A stretch of DNA of 64,000 nt from positions 62,001-126,000 of the forward strand of contig NZ_LMGZ01000023.1 in NCBI RefSeq assembly GCF_001427605.1. Reading direction: 5' to 3'. The notes beneath the pieces are model-generated. The model was not told where the DNA came from. It made no database searches and worked only from the letters and a program-made list of their open reading frames with translations. The position numbers and the translations under genes were made by a program. The stretch comes from Devosia sp. Root635. Its GTDB lineage: Bacteria; Pseudomonadota; Alphaproteobacteria; Rhizobiales; Devosiaceae. Positions 43,726 to 53,903 of the stretch are shown here, piece after piece (within the stretch, counting starts at the first letter, position 1; each line of letters begins with the position of its first letter).

Positions 43726-44088
43726 TCAACCCTTCTTCTTGTACATGGCCAGCATGCGCTGGGTGACGAGGAATCCGCCGAATATGTTGACGCTCGCAAA
43801 GACCAGCGCGATGAAGCCGAACACCTTGCTCACCCAGTTGGCATCGGCCGCGAGCTGCACGCCCACGGCCAGCAGGGCACCCACCACGATCACCGAGGAG
43901 ATCGCGTTGGTCACGCTCATCAGCGGCGTGTGCAAAGCCGGGGTCACCGACCACACCACGAAATAGCCCACGAAGATCGCCAGCACGAAAATGGCGAGGC
44001 GGAAGGTGAAGGGGTCGATGGCGCCACCGATGGCCGCATGGGCCACCGCGCCGATCACATCGGCGGTCTGTTCTGCCGTTGCTTCCAT
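43726..44088 (-). CDS. pntAb: NAD(P) transhydrogenase alpha subunit, membrane part
   Basis: This 120-residue protein has four transmembrane helices ([20 protein letters not shown], then the [20 protein letters not shown] signature and the final two). In many alphaproteobacteria the alpha subunit is split into PntAa and PntAb, as here. Its ATG follows the pntAa stop without a gap (TAAATG), so translation is probably coupled. Confidence 0.95.
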   Translation of the reverse strand: MEATAEQTADVIGAVAHAAIGGAIDPFTFRLAIFVLAIFVGYFVVWSVTPALHTPLMSVTNAISSVIVVGALLAVGVQLAADANWVSKVFGFIALVFASVNIFGGFLVTQRMLAMYKKKG

Positions 44089-45606
44089 TTACTTGGCTCC
44101 CTTGGGTGCTGCCGGTTTTTTGGCGGCGGCGGGTTTCTTGGTGGCTGCCGGCTTGCTCGCTGCCGGCTTCTTGGCGGCAGGCGCCTTGGCCGCAGCGGCC
44201 GCATCGATCACGGCAGCCGCCTTCTTGGTGGCGGCACGCTTGGCCGGAGCCGGCGCCTCGGCGGCGGCGGGGACGGATTGCGCCACGCCCGGCGCGGCTT
44301 TCTTGGGTGCATCGGCCATGGCCGCCACGACGGGCTTCTTGGCCACTGGCTTTTTGGCGGGCGCGGCCTTGCCACTGGCACCGGTCTTTGCCGGGGCCGC
44401 CTTGGCCTCCACAGTCTTGGCCGGCGCCTTGGGTGCTGCCTTGGCCACCGCAGCCGGCTTGGCTTCTGCCGGAGCAGGCGCCGCGAAATTCGGATGCACA
44501 ACCTTGCCGTCGCGCGTCAGCACGGTCGCCTTGACCAGTTCGTCATCCCAGTTGATGGCGAGCTTCTTTTCCTTGGCGTCGATCAGCGTGGTGAGGAAGG
44601 CGAGCAGGTTGCGCGCATAAAGCTGGCTGGCCGTGGTCGGAATGCGACCCTGCACATTGGTATAGCCGATGATCTTGACGCCGTTATGCTCGATGACCTT
44701 GCCCGGCACCGTCAATTCGACATTGCCGCCGCGCTCGGCGGCCAGGTCGACGATGACCGAACCGGGCGCCATCGACTCCACCATCGCCTTGGTGATCAGC
44801 CGCGGCGCCGGACGCCCCGGGATCAGCGCGGTGGTGATGACGATATCCTGCTTGGCGATATGGGTCGCGGTCAGCTCTGCCTGCTTGGCCTGATATGCCG
44901 CGCTCATCTGCTTGGCATAGCCACCGGCGGTTTCCGCCTGCTTGAACTCGTCGTCTTCGACGGCAATGAACTTGCCGCCCAGCGACTCGACCTGTTCCTT
45001 GGCCGCCGGCCGCACGTCGGTTGCCGACACCACCGCGCCGAGGCGCTTGGCGGTGGCGATGGCCTGCAAACCCGCCACGCCCGCGCCCATCACGAACGCC
45101 CTGGCCGGACGCACCGTACCGGCCGCCGTCATCATCATCGGCAGCGCCCGGTCGAATTCGGCCGCCGCTTCCACGACGCCCTGATAACCGGCCAGGTTCG
45201 CCTGGCTGGAGAGAATGTCCATCACCTGTGCGCGGGTGATGCGCGGCATGAATTCCATGGAAACGGCGGTGACGCCGGCCTTGGCCAGTGCCGCCACATC
45301 CTTGTCATTGCCATAGGGGTCGAGCGCGCCGATCACCAGCGCGCCCTTGGCGACGCCACCCAGCGAGGCCGCCGTGGGGCGGCGCACCGTGAGCACCACC
45401 TCGGCGCCCTTGAGTGCCGCGTCGGCACCAGCCGCAATGGTCGCGCCGGCTGCCTGGTATTCCTTGTCGAGAATGCGCGAGCCCAGGCCCGCGCCCTTTT
45501 CCACCGCAACGCTGGCACCCAGCGCAATCAGCTTGCCCACCGTTTCGGGAGTCGCCGCAACGCGGTTCTCTCCTTCGAAACGCTCGCGGACGATCGCAAT
45601 TTTCAT
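44089..45606 (-). CDS. pntAa: NAD(P) transhydrogenase alpha subunit, NAD-binding part, with long basic tail
   Basis: This 505-residue protein has the NAD-binding domain I in residues 1-375: MKIAIVRERFEGENRVAATP, GAGVAGLQAIATAKRLGAVV and VIVDLAAERGGN are typical. Residues 376-505 are an unusual tail made mostly of alanine, lysine and proline (AAKKPAASKPAATKKPA and similar), like histone H1-type or AlgP-type tails. Usual PntAa proteins end near residue 370-400. The tail is uninterrupted and in frame. Its role is unknown; it might bind nucleic acid or anionic lipids. Confidence 0.94.
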   Translation of the reverse strand: MKIAIVRERFEGENRVAATPETVGKLIALGASVAVEKGAGLGSRILDKEYQAAGATIAAGADAALKGAEVVLTVRRPTAASLGGVAKGALVIGALDPYGNDKDVAALAKAGVTAVSMEFMPRITRAQVMDILSSQANLAGYQGVVEAAAEFDRALPMMMTAAGTVRPARAFVMGAGVAGLQAIATAKRLGAVVSATDVRPAAKEQVESLGGKFIAVEDDEFKQAETAGGYAKQMSAAYQAKQAELTATHIAKQDIVITTALIPGRPAPRLITKAMVESMAPGSVIVDLAAERGGNVELTVPGKVIEHNGVKIIGYTNVQGRIPTTASQLYARNLLAFLTTLIDAKEKKLAINWDDELVKATVLTRDGKVVHPNFAAPAPAEAKPAAVAKAAPKAPAKTVEAKAAPAKTGASGKAAPAKKPVAKKPVVAAMADAPKKAAPGVAQSVPAAAEAPAPAKRAATKKAAAVIDAAAAAKAPAAKKPAASKPAATKKPAAAKKPAAPKGAK

Positions 45607-45670
45607 GAAAGTCTCCTGCCCGCCTGCCCGACGGACAGGCTCGATTCAAGTGCCTGAATGCGTGTCTGCG

Positions 45671-45838
45671 TCAGGGTTTGACGAGGAAATAGAGGATGAT
45701 GGCGGTCACCGCCAAGCCAATGATCGACCATTTGATAGCGGTGAGGAAGCCATTGTAGGTGGCTTCATGCTGGGCGTAGTCCATCGGCGATTCCAACTGC
45801 AGCTCGGCGTGGTGTTCGGGGCGGTGCTTAGTGGCCAT
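45671..45838 (-). CDS. aa3-type cytochrome c oxidase subunit IV
   Basis: This 55-residue protein reads MATKHRPEHHAELQLESPMD, then YAQHEATYNGFLTAIKWSII and a single transmembrane helix to LYFLVKP. The MDYxxHExTYxxF pattern and the lone C-terminal helix identify the small bacterial subunit IV (PF07835) of aa3 oxidase. It stabilises the oxidase in the inner membrane. The other cox genes are not in the window. It lies between pepF and the pnt operon. Confidence 0.93.
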   Translation of the reverse strand: MATKHRPEHHAELQLESPMDYAQHEATYNGFLTAIKWSIIGLAVTAIILYFLVKP

Positions 45839-45888
45839 ATCGTCCTCTTCAGTCCAGTTATCTCAAAGTCTTATCGCCGAAAGTCGAC

Positions 45889-47691
45889 CTAAGGCGAAGT
45901 CGCTTCCAGCTCGTCGATCAGCCCTTCGATCATCGACAGGCCCAGCGACCAGAATTGCGGGTCCTTGGCGTCCAGCCCGAACGGCGCCAACAGTTCGGAA
46001 TGGTGCTTGCTTCCCCCGGCCTTGAGCAGCTCGAAATAGCGCTCCGCAAAGCCTTCGCTCGCCTTCTCATACTGCGCGTAGAGCGAGTTCACAAGGCAAT
46101 CGCCGAAGGCATAGGCGTAGACATAGAAAGGCGAGTGGATGAAGTGGGGAATGTAGGCCCAGAAGATGTCGTAGCCCTCGTTGGAGATGATGGCATCGCC
46201 GAGGGATTCCTTCTGCACATCGAGCCAGATCTGGTTGATTTCCTCGGTCTTGAGCTCCCCCTGCCGCCGCGCCGTATGGACCCGCCGCTCGAACGTGTAG
46301 AAGGCGATCTGCCGCACCACCGTATTGAGCATGTCTTCCACCTTGGAGGACAGCAGCGCGAAGCGCTGCTTGGGGTCGGTCGTGTTGTTGAGCAGATGCC
46401 GGAAGGTCAGCATTTCGCCGAACACGCTCGCCGTCTCGGCCAGCGTCAACGGCGTATTGGCGAGAATCGACCCCTGATCCGCCGCCAGCCGTTGATGCAC
46501 GCCATGCCCCAGTTCATGGGCCAGCGTCATGATATCGCGCGAGCGCCCGAGATAGTTGAGCATGAGATAAGGATGGGCGCTGGGCACGGTGGGATGCGCA
46601 AAGGCACCCGACAGCTTGCCGTCGCCGGTTGGCGCATCGATCCAGCCCGAATTGAAGAATGGTGCCGCCACGTCCGCCAGCTTGGGCGAAAACTTGCCGT
46701 AGGCCTCCAGGACCGTCGAAACCGCCGTTTCCCAATCCCAGGTCCGTTCGTCGCTGGTCGGTAGCGGCGCATTGCGATCCCAGGCATTGAGCCTATCCTT
46801 GCCGAACCACCTGGCCTTCATCTTGTAGTAGCGATGGCTGAGCCGTGGATAGGCCTCCTGCACCGCCGCCTGCAGCGCATCGACCACCTCGCGCTCCACC
46901 GAATTGGCCATGTGCCTGGAATCGGCAATATCCTCATAGCCGCGCCAGCGGTCTGAGATTTCCTTGTCCTTGGCCAGGACATTGGTGATGTGGGTGAAGA
47001 GCCGGCTATTGGCCGCCAGCGTCTTGCCCAGCGCCTTGAAGGCGCTTTCGCGCTTCTTCTCGTCCTTTTCGCTGAGCAGATGCAGCGTCGCTTCCATGTT
47101 GAGCGTCTCGCCATCCACCTCGAATTCGAGGCTCGACAGCGTCTCGTCGAACAGCCGGTTCCACGCCGAATAGGCGGTCACCGACTTGTCGTGGAACAGC
47201 TCCTCCAGCTTGTCGTCGAGCTGGTAGGGCTTGGCCTTGCGCAATTCGGCGAACCAGGTGCGATAGCGCGCCAGCTCGGCATCCCCGGCAAAGGCGGCCT
47301 CGAGGTCCGCATCTTCGATCCGGTTCAGTTCCAGTTCGAAGAACAGCACCTTGGTCGACAGGTTGGTCAGCGCCTCATTGGTGTCGCCCATGAACTTGGC
47401 GCGATCCGGATCGGTCGATTTCTGCGCATATTGCAGGAATGCGAACGAACCGATGCGGCCGCTGAGATCGCCCAGCTTTTCGCTGTCCTTGATCGCCTTG
47501 ACCAGTTGGCCGGCCCTGGTCAGCGCCACCAGCTTGCCCTTGTAGTCGGCCTCGAACTGGCTCGCCAGCGCCCTGGCCTCGTCCAGCCCCGCCTTGAATT
47601 CGGGACTGTCCTTGCCGGGATAGAGGTCCGAAAGATCCCATACCGGGAGCGCCCCGAATTCGTTGTGGCCCTTCTGTGCGGCGGCGGTCAT
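45889..47691 (-). CDS. Oligoendopeptidase F family (M3) metallopeptidase
   Basis: This 600-residue protein carries the zinc site HELGHGVHQ in MTLAHELGHGVHQRLAADQG (about residue 400), with the following glutamate in LAETASVFGEML. The N-terminal part LPVWDLSDLYPGKDSPEFKA and the C-terminal YYxY-like IHSPFYVYAYAFGDCLVNSL match the PepF branch. It cleaves short peptides in the cytoplasm. I chose the ATG at 47691 because GGAG precedes it; a start at 47712 is possible. Confidence 0.93.
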   Translation of the reverse strand: MTAAAQKGHNEFGALPVWDLSDLYPGKDSPEFKAGLDEARALASQFEADYKGKLVALTRAGQLVKAIKDSEKLGDLSGRIGSFAFLQYAQKSTDPDRAKFMGDTNEALTNLSTKVLFFELELNRIEDADLEAAFAGDAELARYRTWFAELRKAKPYQLDDKLEELFHDKSVTAYSAWNRLFDETLSSLEFEVDGETLNMEATLHLLSEKDEKKRESAFKALGKTLAANSRLFTHITNVLAKDKEISDRWRGYEDIADSRHMANSVEREVVDALQAAVQEAYPRLSHRYYKMKARWFGKDRLNAWDRNAPLPTSDERTWDWETAVSTVLEAYGKFSPKLADVAAPFFNSGWIDAPTGDGKLSGAFAHPTVPSAHPYLMLNYLGRSRDIMTLAHELGHGVHQRLAADQGSILANTPLTLAETASVFGEMLTFRHLLNNTTDPKQRFALLSSKVEDMLNTVVRQIAFYTFERRVHTARRQGELKTEEINQIWLDVQKESLGDAIISNEGYDIFWAYIPHFIHSPFYVYAYAFGDCLVNSLYAQYEKASEGFAERYFELLKAGGSKHHSELLAPFGLDAKDPQFWSLGLSMIEGLIDELEATSP

Positions 47692-47769
47692 GGCATGTCT
47701 CCGGCTGGTCAAGTGCGGCGGACCTTAGCCAGACAGGATCGCCCTGTGAAGGACGATCCTCGCATTTCG

Positions 47770-48753
47770 TCAGTCCAGCAGGCCCGCTGCGGCCGAGGTC
47801 TCAACCACGGTCGAATTATCGCCATCCACCGCCACTTCGATCAGCGGCACCAGCCGGTCGAGCATATAGTTGAGGCTCAGTGGGGTAGCGAAGGAGAACG
47901 CGCCAGAAAGCAGGAAGTCGGCCACCACTTCCCGGCCTTGCTCGACGGCAGCCAGATGCTCGCGCATCGGCATGGCGGCGATCCTGGCCGGATCGCCCGC
48001 GCCAACGATCCACACCACCAGATCGGTATCGATCAGCGCCATCTGTTCCTCCGAGAGCGGCACCCAGAAGGCCCCTTCATCGCCTGCCGCATCGATCGCG
48101 GCCGGCGTCTTGAAGCCGAGCTGGCCGAGAATCTGCGCCCGCGTGTCGATCGAACGATAGACGCCGAATTCGGTGACATTGAATGCCACCGCCGCTTCCA
48201 GCTCCGCCCAGTCGGGGTGGCTGGCCGCGACATCGGCAAAGCGCTGTTCCAGCGCGGAAACGATGGCGTCGGCCTTGTCCGCCTCGCCGACAATGCGGCC
48301 GACGGTGCGCGCCCGCACAGACCAGGGCGTGCTGTAGTCGGTATACTGCGCTTCCGCCGCTATGGTCGGCGCGATCTTGGACAGTTCGACATACTGCTCC
48401 TCGGTCATCCCCGAGCCGATGCCTTCGATGACGTCGGGCTCCAGCGCCGCGATCTGTTCGTAGCTGATGTCCTTGAACAGCACCGGCTGGCCATCGCCCA
48501 GCGCCTCCTGGGCCCACGGCCAGGCGGCATTGGGGAAATTGCCATACCAGTCGCGCGTTCCGACCGGCGTCACGCCCACGGCGAGATAATGATCCTGCCC
48601 GCTGAATGTGAGGGTCACGACCCGCTCGGGCCGGGCCTCCAGCGTGGTCGTGCCATAGCGGTGCTCGAAGACCTGCGGGAACTCCTGGGCAAGAACGTTA
48701 CCCATGCCCCCCAGCATGGCGATCAGCACGGTCACACAGCGAAGCAACGACAT
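47770..48753 (-). CDS. Iron-siderophore ABC transporter, periplasmic binding protein (orphan)
   Basis: This 327-residue FecB/FhuD-type protein has a signal peptide (about residues 1-21, ending GNVLAQ). It begins with the FEHRYGTTTLEARPERVVTL pattern and has YEQIAALEPDVIEGIGSGMT and a long central helix, typical of cluster A-II proteins. It should bind a ferric siderophore. No permease or ATPase is adjacent, so it may feed the importer at 6715-10407 or another system. GGAGAA precedes the ATG at 48753; an earlier ATG is at 48771. Confidence 0.88.
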   Translation of the reverse strand: MSLLRCVTVLIAMLGGMGNVLAQEFPQVFEHRYGTTTLEARPERVVTLTFSGQDHYLAVGVTPVGTRDWYGNFPNAAWPWAQEALGDGQPVLFKDISYEQIAALEPDVIEGIGSGMTEEQYVELSKIAPTIAAEAQYTDYSTPWSVRARTVGRIVGEADKADAIVSALEQRFADVAASHPDWAELEAAVAFNVTEFGVYRSIDTRAQILGQLGFKTPAAIDAAGDEGAFWVPLSEEQMALIDTDLVVWIVGAGDPARIAAMPMREHLAAVEQGREVVADFLLSGAFSFATPLSLNYMLDRLVPLIEVAVDGDNSTVVETSAAAGLLD

Positions 48754-48809
48754 CGAATTCTCCATCAACAACGGCGCTGCCCTCCAGCCCGCTGTCGATG
48801 CCGATACAT

Positions 48810-48837
48810 AATATGATACAGACTATCAAGTTATATT
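48810..48837 (-). promoter_or_regulatory. AT-rich motif shared with the other siderophore-binding gene
   Basis: The minus strand reads AATATAACTTGATA, a seven-base spacer, then TCATATT. The site at 6628-6650 reads AATATGAATTGACA, then AG, then TCATATT. Both lie close upstream of FecB-like genes, in GC-rich surroundings. A common regulator is plausible but not named by the sequence. Confidence 0.45.
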
Positions 48838-48886
48838 GCTGGGAGGCCGCGCTGTCCGGCGCGGTCCTCCCCAATCTGTCGCTGGC

Positions 48887-49069
48887 TTATTGCGTCGCCG
48901 GCGCTTCCACTGCCGGCGCCTGCTCGGCTGCTGGCGCGCTGTCTGCCAGCCGCCCGTTGCCGATCATCACCAGCCCGCCGACGAGCAGCGCCCCGATGAT
49001 CCACAATGCCCCCGCCAGCAGCGAAAAGCCCTCCATGAATTCCAGTCCAGTATAGGCGCGATGCTCCAT
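48887..49069 (-). CDS. Small single-helix membrane protein
   Basis: This 60-residue protein has one strong hydrophobic helix (about residues 15-38, FSLLAGALWIIGALLVGGLV) and an Ala/Pro/Glu-rich C-terminus. I do not recognise a family. AAAGGAGG lies before the ATG with a nine-base spacer, which supports translation. It may be an inner-membrane accessory subunit. It is upstream of, and on the same strand as, the siderophore-binding gene, but the shared AT-rich motif lies between them. Confidence 0.6.
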   Translation of the reverse strand: MEHRAYTGLEFMEGFSLLAGALWIIGALLVGGLVMIGNGRLADSAPAAEQAPAVEAPATQ

Positions 49070-49237
49070 AGGCAGGGTCCTCCTTTGCCCTGAAAATCCG
49101 GACTCCTCCGTCCGGGCTCCCCATCCTAACGCGTCTTGCGGATTTCCCTATGATTAATCCCCCCTTAACACCCCCCGCGCATCCTGCTCCCAAAACGGCA
49201 CACGATTCGATGCCGCATCAAGAAGACTGGAGCTGGG

Positions 49238-50722
<1,485 letters not shown>

Positions 50723-50773
50723 TCGGCTTTGCCGGCGAATCGGCTACTGTCTCGCTCGGGGCAGGAGCCAGTC

Positions 50774-51778
50774 ATGACAGCGTTGATCGAGGCACGGGGC
50801 GTTTCCAAGCGCTTCCGGCAACATAAGAGGTTTCCGGGTCTGCTGGGTGCCTTCAAGACGCTGGTGACCGCCGAATATACCGAAGTCACCGCCGTTTCCG
50901 ATATCGGCTTCGACATCGCGGCCGGCGAAGCCGTCGGCTATCTCGGCCCCAACGGCGCTGGCAAATCCACCATGATCAAGATGATGACCGGCATCCTGGT
51001 GCCGAGCGCCGGCACGCTTTCGGTGCTCGGCCGCACGCCGCATCAGCAGCGCATGGCCAATGCCCATGAGATCGGCGTCGTCTTCGGCCAGCGCAGCCAG
51101 CTCTGGTGGGACCTGCCGGTCATCGACAGCTTCACCCTGCACCAGCGCATCTATGACATCCCCCAGGCCCGCTACGCCGAGAACCTCAAGCGCTTCAGCA
51201 CCCTGCTCGATCTGACGCCCTTCCTCGACCGCGCCGTGCGCCAGCTCAGCCTGGGCCAGCGCATGCGCGCCGAGATCGTCATGTCGCTGCTGCACGATCC
51301 CAAGATCCTGTTCCTCGACGAGCCCACCATCGGCCTCGATGTCGTTGCCAAGGACGCGGTGCGCAAATTCCTCGCCGAGATCAACCGCGAGCGCGGCGTC
51401 ACCATCATCCTCACCACCCATGACCTGCAGGATATCGAGACCATCTGCCCGCGCCTCATCATGGTCGATCAAGCAAAACTGATCTTCGATGGCGAACTGC
51501 ATCGCCTGCGCGCCGCCCTCGGTTCGGCCCGCCGCCTGACCCTCGAATTTGTCACCGACCCGGGCCCGCTCGCCCTCACCACGGCCACGCTGACCGCCGA
51601 TGAAGGCCTGCGCAAGCACTACCTGCTCGAACGGGAAGATGTGTCGCTGGTGCAGATTCTCGGCGAAGTCGGCAGCGATCGCGGCCTCAAGGACGTTGCC
51701 TTGCACGAGCCCGATATCGAGGAAGTCATCCGCACCTTCTACCAGCGCCGCAACGCCGCCGCGACGGTCGCGCCATGA
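50774..51778 (+). CDS. ABC-2 type exporter, ATP-binding protein
   Basis: This 334-residue ATPase has Walker A GPNGAGKSTMIK (about residue 63), signature LSLGQRMRAEI, Walker B ILFLDEPTIGLD and a switch HDLQDIE. The ATPase part resembles ABC-2 exporters of the NatA type, in which an LSLGQRMR signature occurs. AGGAG precedes the ATG at 50774. It is the first of three coupled genes; its stop overlaps the first permease start. It could export a drug, lipid or polysaccharide. Confidence 0.92.
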   Translation: MTALIEARGVSKRFRQHKRFPGLLGAFKTLVTAEYTEVTAVSDIGFDIAAGEAVGYLGPNGAGKSTMIKMMTGILVPSAGTLSVLGRTPHQQRMANAHEIGVVFGQRSQLWWDLPVIDSFTLHQRIYDIPQARYAENLKRFSTLLDLTPFLDRAVRQLSLGQRMRAEIVMSLLHDPKILFLDEPTIGLDVVAKDAVRKFLAEINRERGVTIILTTHDLQDIETICPRLIMVDQAKLIFDGELHRLRAALGSARRLTLEFVTDPGPLALTTATLTADEGLRKHYLLEREDVSLVQILGEVGSDRGLKDVALHEPDIEEVIRTFYQRRNAAATVAP

Positions 51779-52569
51779 CGGCCTATGCCGCCTTCGCCCG
51801 CAGCGGCTTTCTCACCAGCCTGGCCTATCGCAACGAGGTCTGGGCCAACATCTTCGGCAAGCTGGTGCAGGTCTTCGCCCGCGTCGCCATCTGGCTGGCC
51901 GTCTATGCCGGCACGATGTCGGTCGACGGCATCGGCATCAAGGACATGATCACCTATGCCCTGCTCGGCGGCGTGGTCATGGGCGCCACCCGCCACGACC
52001 GCATCGTTCGCCAGGTAGGCACCGCCCTCAAGACCGGCGATGTCGCAGTCTGGCTGCTCAAGCCGGTGCATTATCCGCTCTATATGCTCGCCGTCGAGGC
52101 CGGCATGTCGGCCTATACTTTTCTGCTGGCCGTGGTGCCCACCATCATCATCGTGGCCCTGGTCTACGGCATGCTGCCGCCCGCCAGCCCGTTTCACGCT
52201 GCCATGTTCGTCGCCTTTTGCGGATTGAGCTTCATCATCCACTTTCTTGTCGCCGCCATTTTCGGCGTCCTGGCCTTCTGGCTCATGACCATCTTCTCGC
52301 TGGACTGGCTTCTGGGAAGCCTGGTCACCCTGCTCTCCGGGCTGCTGGTGCCCTTCTGGTTCTTTCCCGAGCCCTTTGGCGCTATCGCCAGCCACCAGCC
52401 ACTCGCCTGGCTGGTCTATTATCCATCCGCCGTCTGGCTGGGGCAGCTCGATATCGGCATGACCCTGCTCTATTTCGGCATCGGTCTGGCCTGGGCCGCC
52501 CTGCTCGCTTTGGCGCTGACCCTGCTCTGGCGGCGGGCGTCCTCCCGCATCACCGTGCAGGGAGGCTGA
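51775..52569 (+). CDS. ABC-2 type exporter permease
   Basis: This 264-residue protein has six hydrophobic segments and fits the ABC-2 membrane family DUF990 (PF06182). It starts inside the stop of the ATPase gene (ATGA). ITYALLGGVVMGATRHDRIV and DVAVWLLKPVHYPLYMLAVE resemble known members, which act in pairs with a second permease. The substrate is unknown. Relatives are annotated as viologen exporters, but that is not supported by anything in the sequence itself. Confidence 0.85.
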   Translation: MTAYAAFARSGFLTSLAYRNEVWANIFGKLVQVFARVAIWLAVYAGTMSVDGIGIKDMITYALLGGVVMGATRHDRIVRQVGTALKTGDVAVWLLKPVHYPLYMLAVEAGMSAYTFLLAVVPTIIIVALVYGMLPPASPFHAAMFVAFCGLSFIIHFLVAAIFGVLAFWLMTIFSLDWLLGSLVTLLSGLLVPFWFFPEPFGAIASHQPLAWLVYYPSAVWLGQLDIGMTLLYFGIGLAWAALLALALTLLWRRASSRITVQGG

Positions 52570-52572
52570 GCC

Positions 52573-53373
52573 ATGCTGCATCGTCTCGGCGTTCTGGCGC
52601 TGCTGGTCCGGATGTTTGTCAAGTCGCAGATGGAATATCGCGGTGCCTTCTGGCTCGACCGCGTGGCCCAGATTCTCTCCTATGGCGCCGTGCTTCTCAC
52701 CATCTGGATCCTGCTGAACAAATTCCAGTTGCTCGGCGGCTGGAACTGGCCCGAACTGGCTCTGCTGTTTTCCTTCCAGCTCCTCGCCTATTCGCTGGGC
52801 GCCTCGATGAGCTTCACCCAATTGAACACGCTCGAGGATCTGGTGCGGATGGGCACACTCGATGCCCTGCTGACCAAGCCGATCAATACCTGGGCCTATC
52901 TGATCTTTTCCGGCCTCAATATCGGCTATGCCGGCCACATCATCCTGGCCATCCCCGTCCTCGTCTGGGCGCTCATGGCCGCAGAGGTGCAATGGTCGGT
53001 CGGCTCCACGCTCTTTTTCGTGGGCAGCCTGTTGAGCGCCACCATGGTCACCGGCGCCATCATCACCATGATCGGCGGCACCGCTTTGATCTGGGTGCGC
53101 TCCAATCACCTGTTCGCCATCTTCTTCGGCTTCTGGGAACTGACGCGTTACCCGCTCAACATCTTCCCCACCGGGCTTCAGGTAGTGATGCTCACCATCG
53201 TTCCGCTGGCCTATATCAGCACCGTGCCGGTCGCCGTGCTGCTCGGCAAGCCGGTACCGCTGCTCGGAGATTTCGCCGCCTCCGTTACCCTGCTCGCCGG
53301 TCCGGTCCTCGTTCTCGTCGCCATCGCCCACTGGCGCTACGCGCTGAGCCGCTATCAGGGCGCCGGCGGCTGA
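52573..53373 (+). CDS. ABC-2 type exporter permease
   Basis: This 266-residue protein is the second DUF990-type permease, with six hydrophobic segments. QMEYRGAFWLDRVAQILSYG and VRMGTLDALLTKPINTWAYL correspond to the N-terminal and first cytoplasmic regions of the first permease, so the two should form a heterodimer over one ATPase dimer. It starts three bases after the first permease gene and completes the three-gene operon. Confidence 0.85.
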   Translation: MLHRLGVLALLVRMFVKSQMEYRGAFWLDRVAQILSYGAVLLTIWILLNKFQLLGGWNWPELALLFSFQLLAYSLGASMSFTQLNTLEDLVRMGTLDALLTKPINTWAYLIFSGLNIGYAGHIILAIPVLVWALMAAEVQWSVGSTLFFVGSLLSATMVTGAIITMIGGTALIWVRSNHLFAIFFGFWELTRYPLNIFPTGLQVVMLTIVPLAYISTVPVAVLLGKPVPLLGDFAASVTLLAGPVLVLVAIAHWRYALSRYQGAGG

Positions 53374-53482
53374 TGGAACATGGCCTGACCGCGCCGCAGC
53401 CGTAGCGGCACGCATGGGACTTGTCCCAATTGTGGCCGCCGACGGCCTGACTCATCTTGCGCCCCATTCCGTGGGGGGCTCC

Positions 53483-53734
53483 ATGAAATCCAGCTATCAG
53501 TTCAAGCTCGACCAGGAGCTGCATAAGCTGGTCGAGCTTGAACACGAGCACGATATGCTTGTCGTGCGCATCGCCTATCGTGTCGGCAATTCGGTCAGGC
53601 GCGACGAAACCCGCATCGCCGTTGTCGGCGAGCCCCGCTCCGAGCCCGGCGCACAGGGCGTGACCGTCATCTATCGCGTGCGGCCATTCTCCATCGTCCC
53701 CTGGCTGACCATAACGCGCTCGCGCTTCTTCTGA
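53483..53734 (+). CDS. Small protein of unknown function
   Basis: This 83-residue protein begins MKSSYQFKLDQELHKLVELE, followed by a beta-rich section (HDMLVVRIAYRVGNSVRRDE, GVTVIYRVRPFS). I do not recognise a family. The ATG at 53483 is preceded by GGGGGG, while a longer frame from 53414 has weaker coding character. It is on the strand of the ABC exporter operon but more than 100 bases away. Function cannot be inferred. Confidence 0.55.
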   Translation: MKSSYQFKLDQELHKLVELEHEHDMLVVRIAYRVGNSVRRDETRIAVVGEPRSEPGAQGVTVIYRVRPFSIVPWLTITRSRFF

Positions 53735-53903
53735 CGGCGCAGGGGCCGTTGCACCGGCACCACAAAATACGCTCACAACTTTGCGAGCGATTGCCCCCGT
53801 TAAGGTTTGCAGAGTATTGAATCTTCGTGCGGAGCGGCCCGCCGAGTCTGATGCAGGACCAAGGTGGAATGGCCGTCACAGCGTTGCCGTGCATGGAGCT
53901 CAG

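Noticed and set aside
46990..48816. A 608-codon open frame antisense to pepF and the siderophore-binding gene
   Set aside because: Both genes on the other strand have complete motifs, while this frame is rich in Arg, Gly and His without any domain and crosses a gene boundary.
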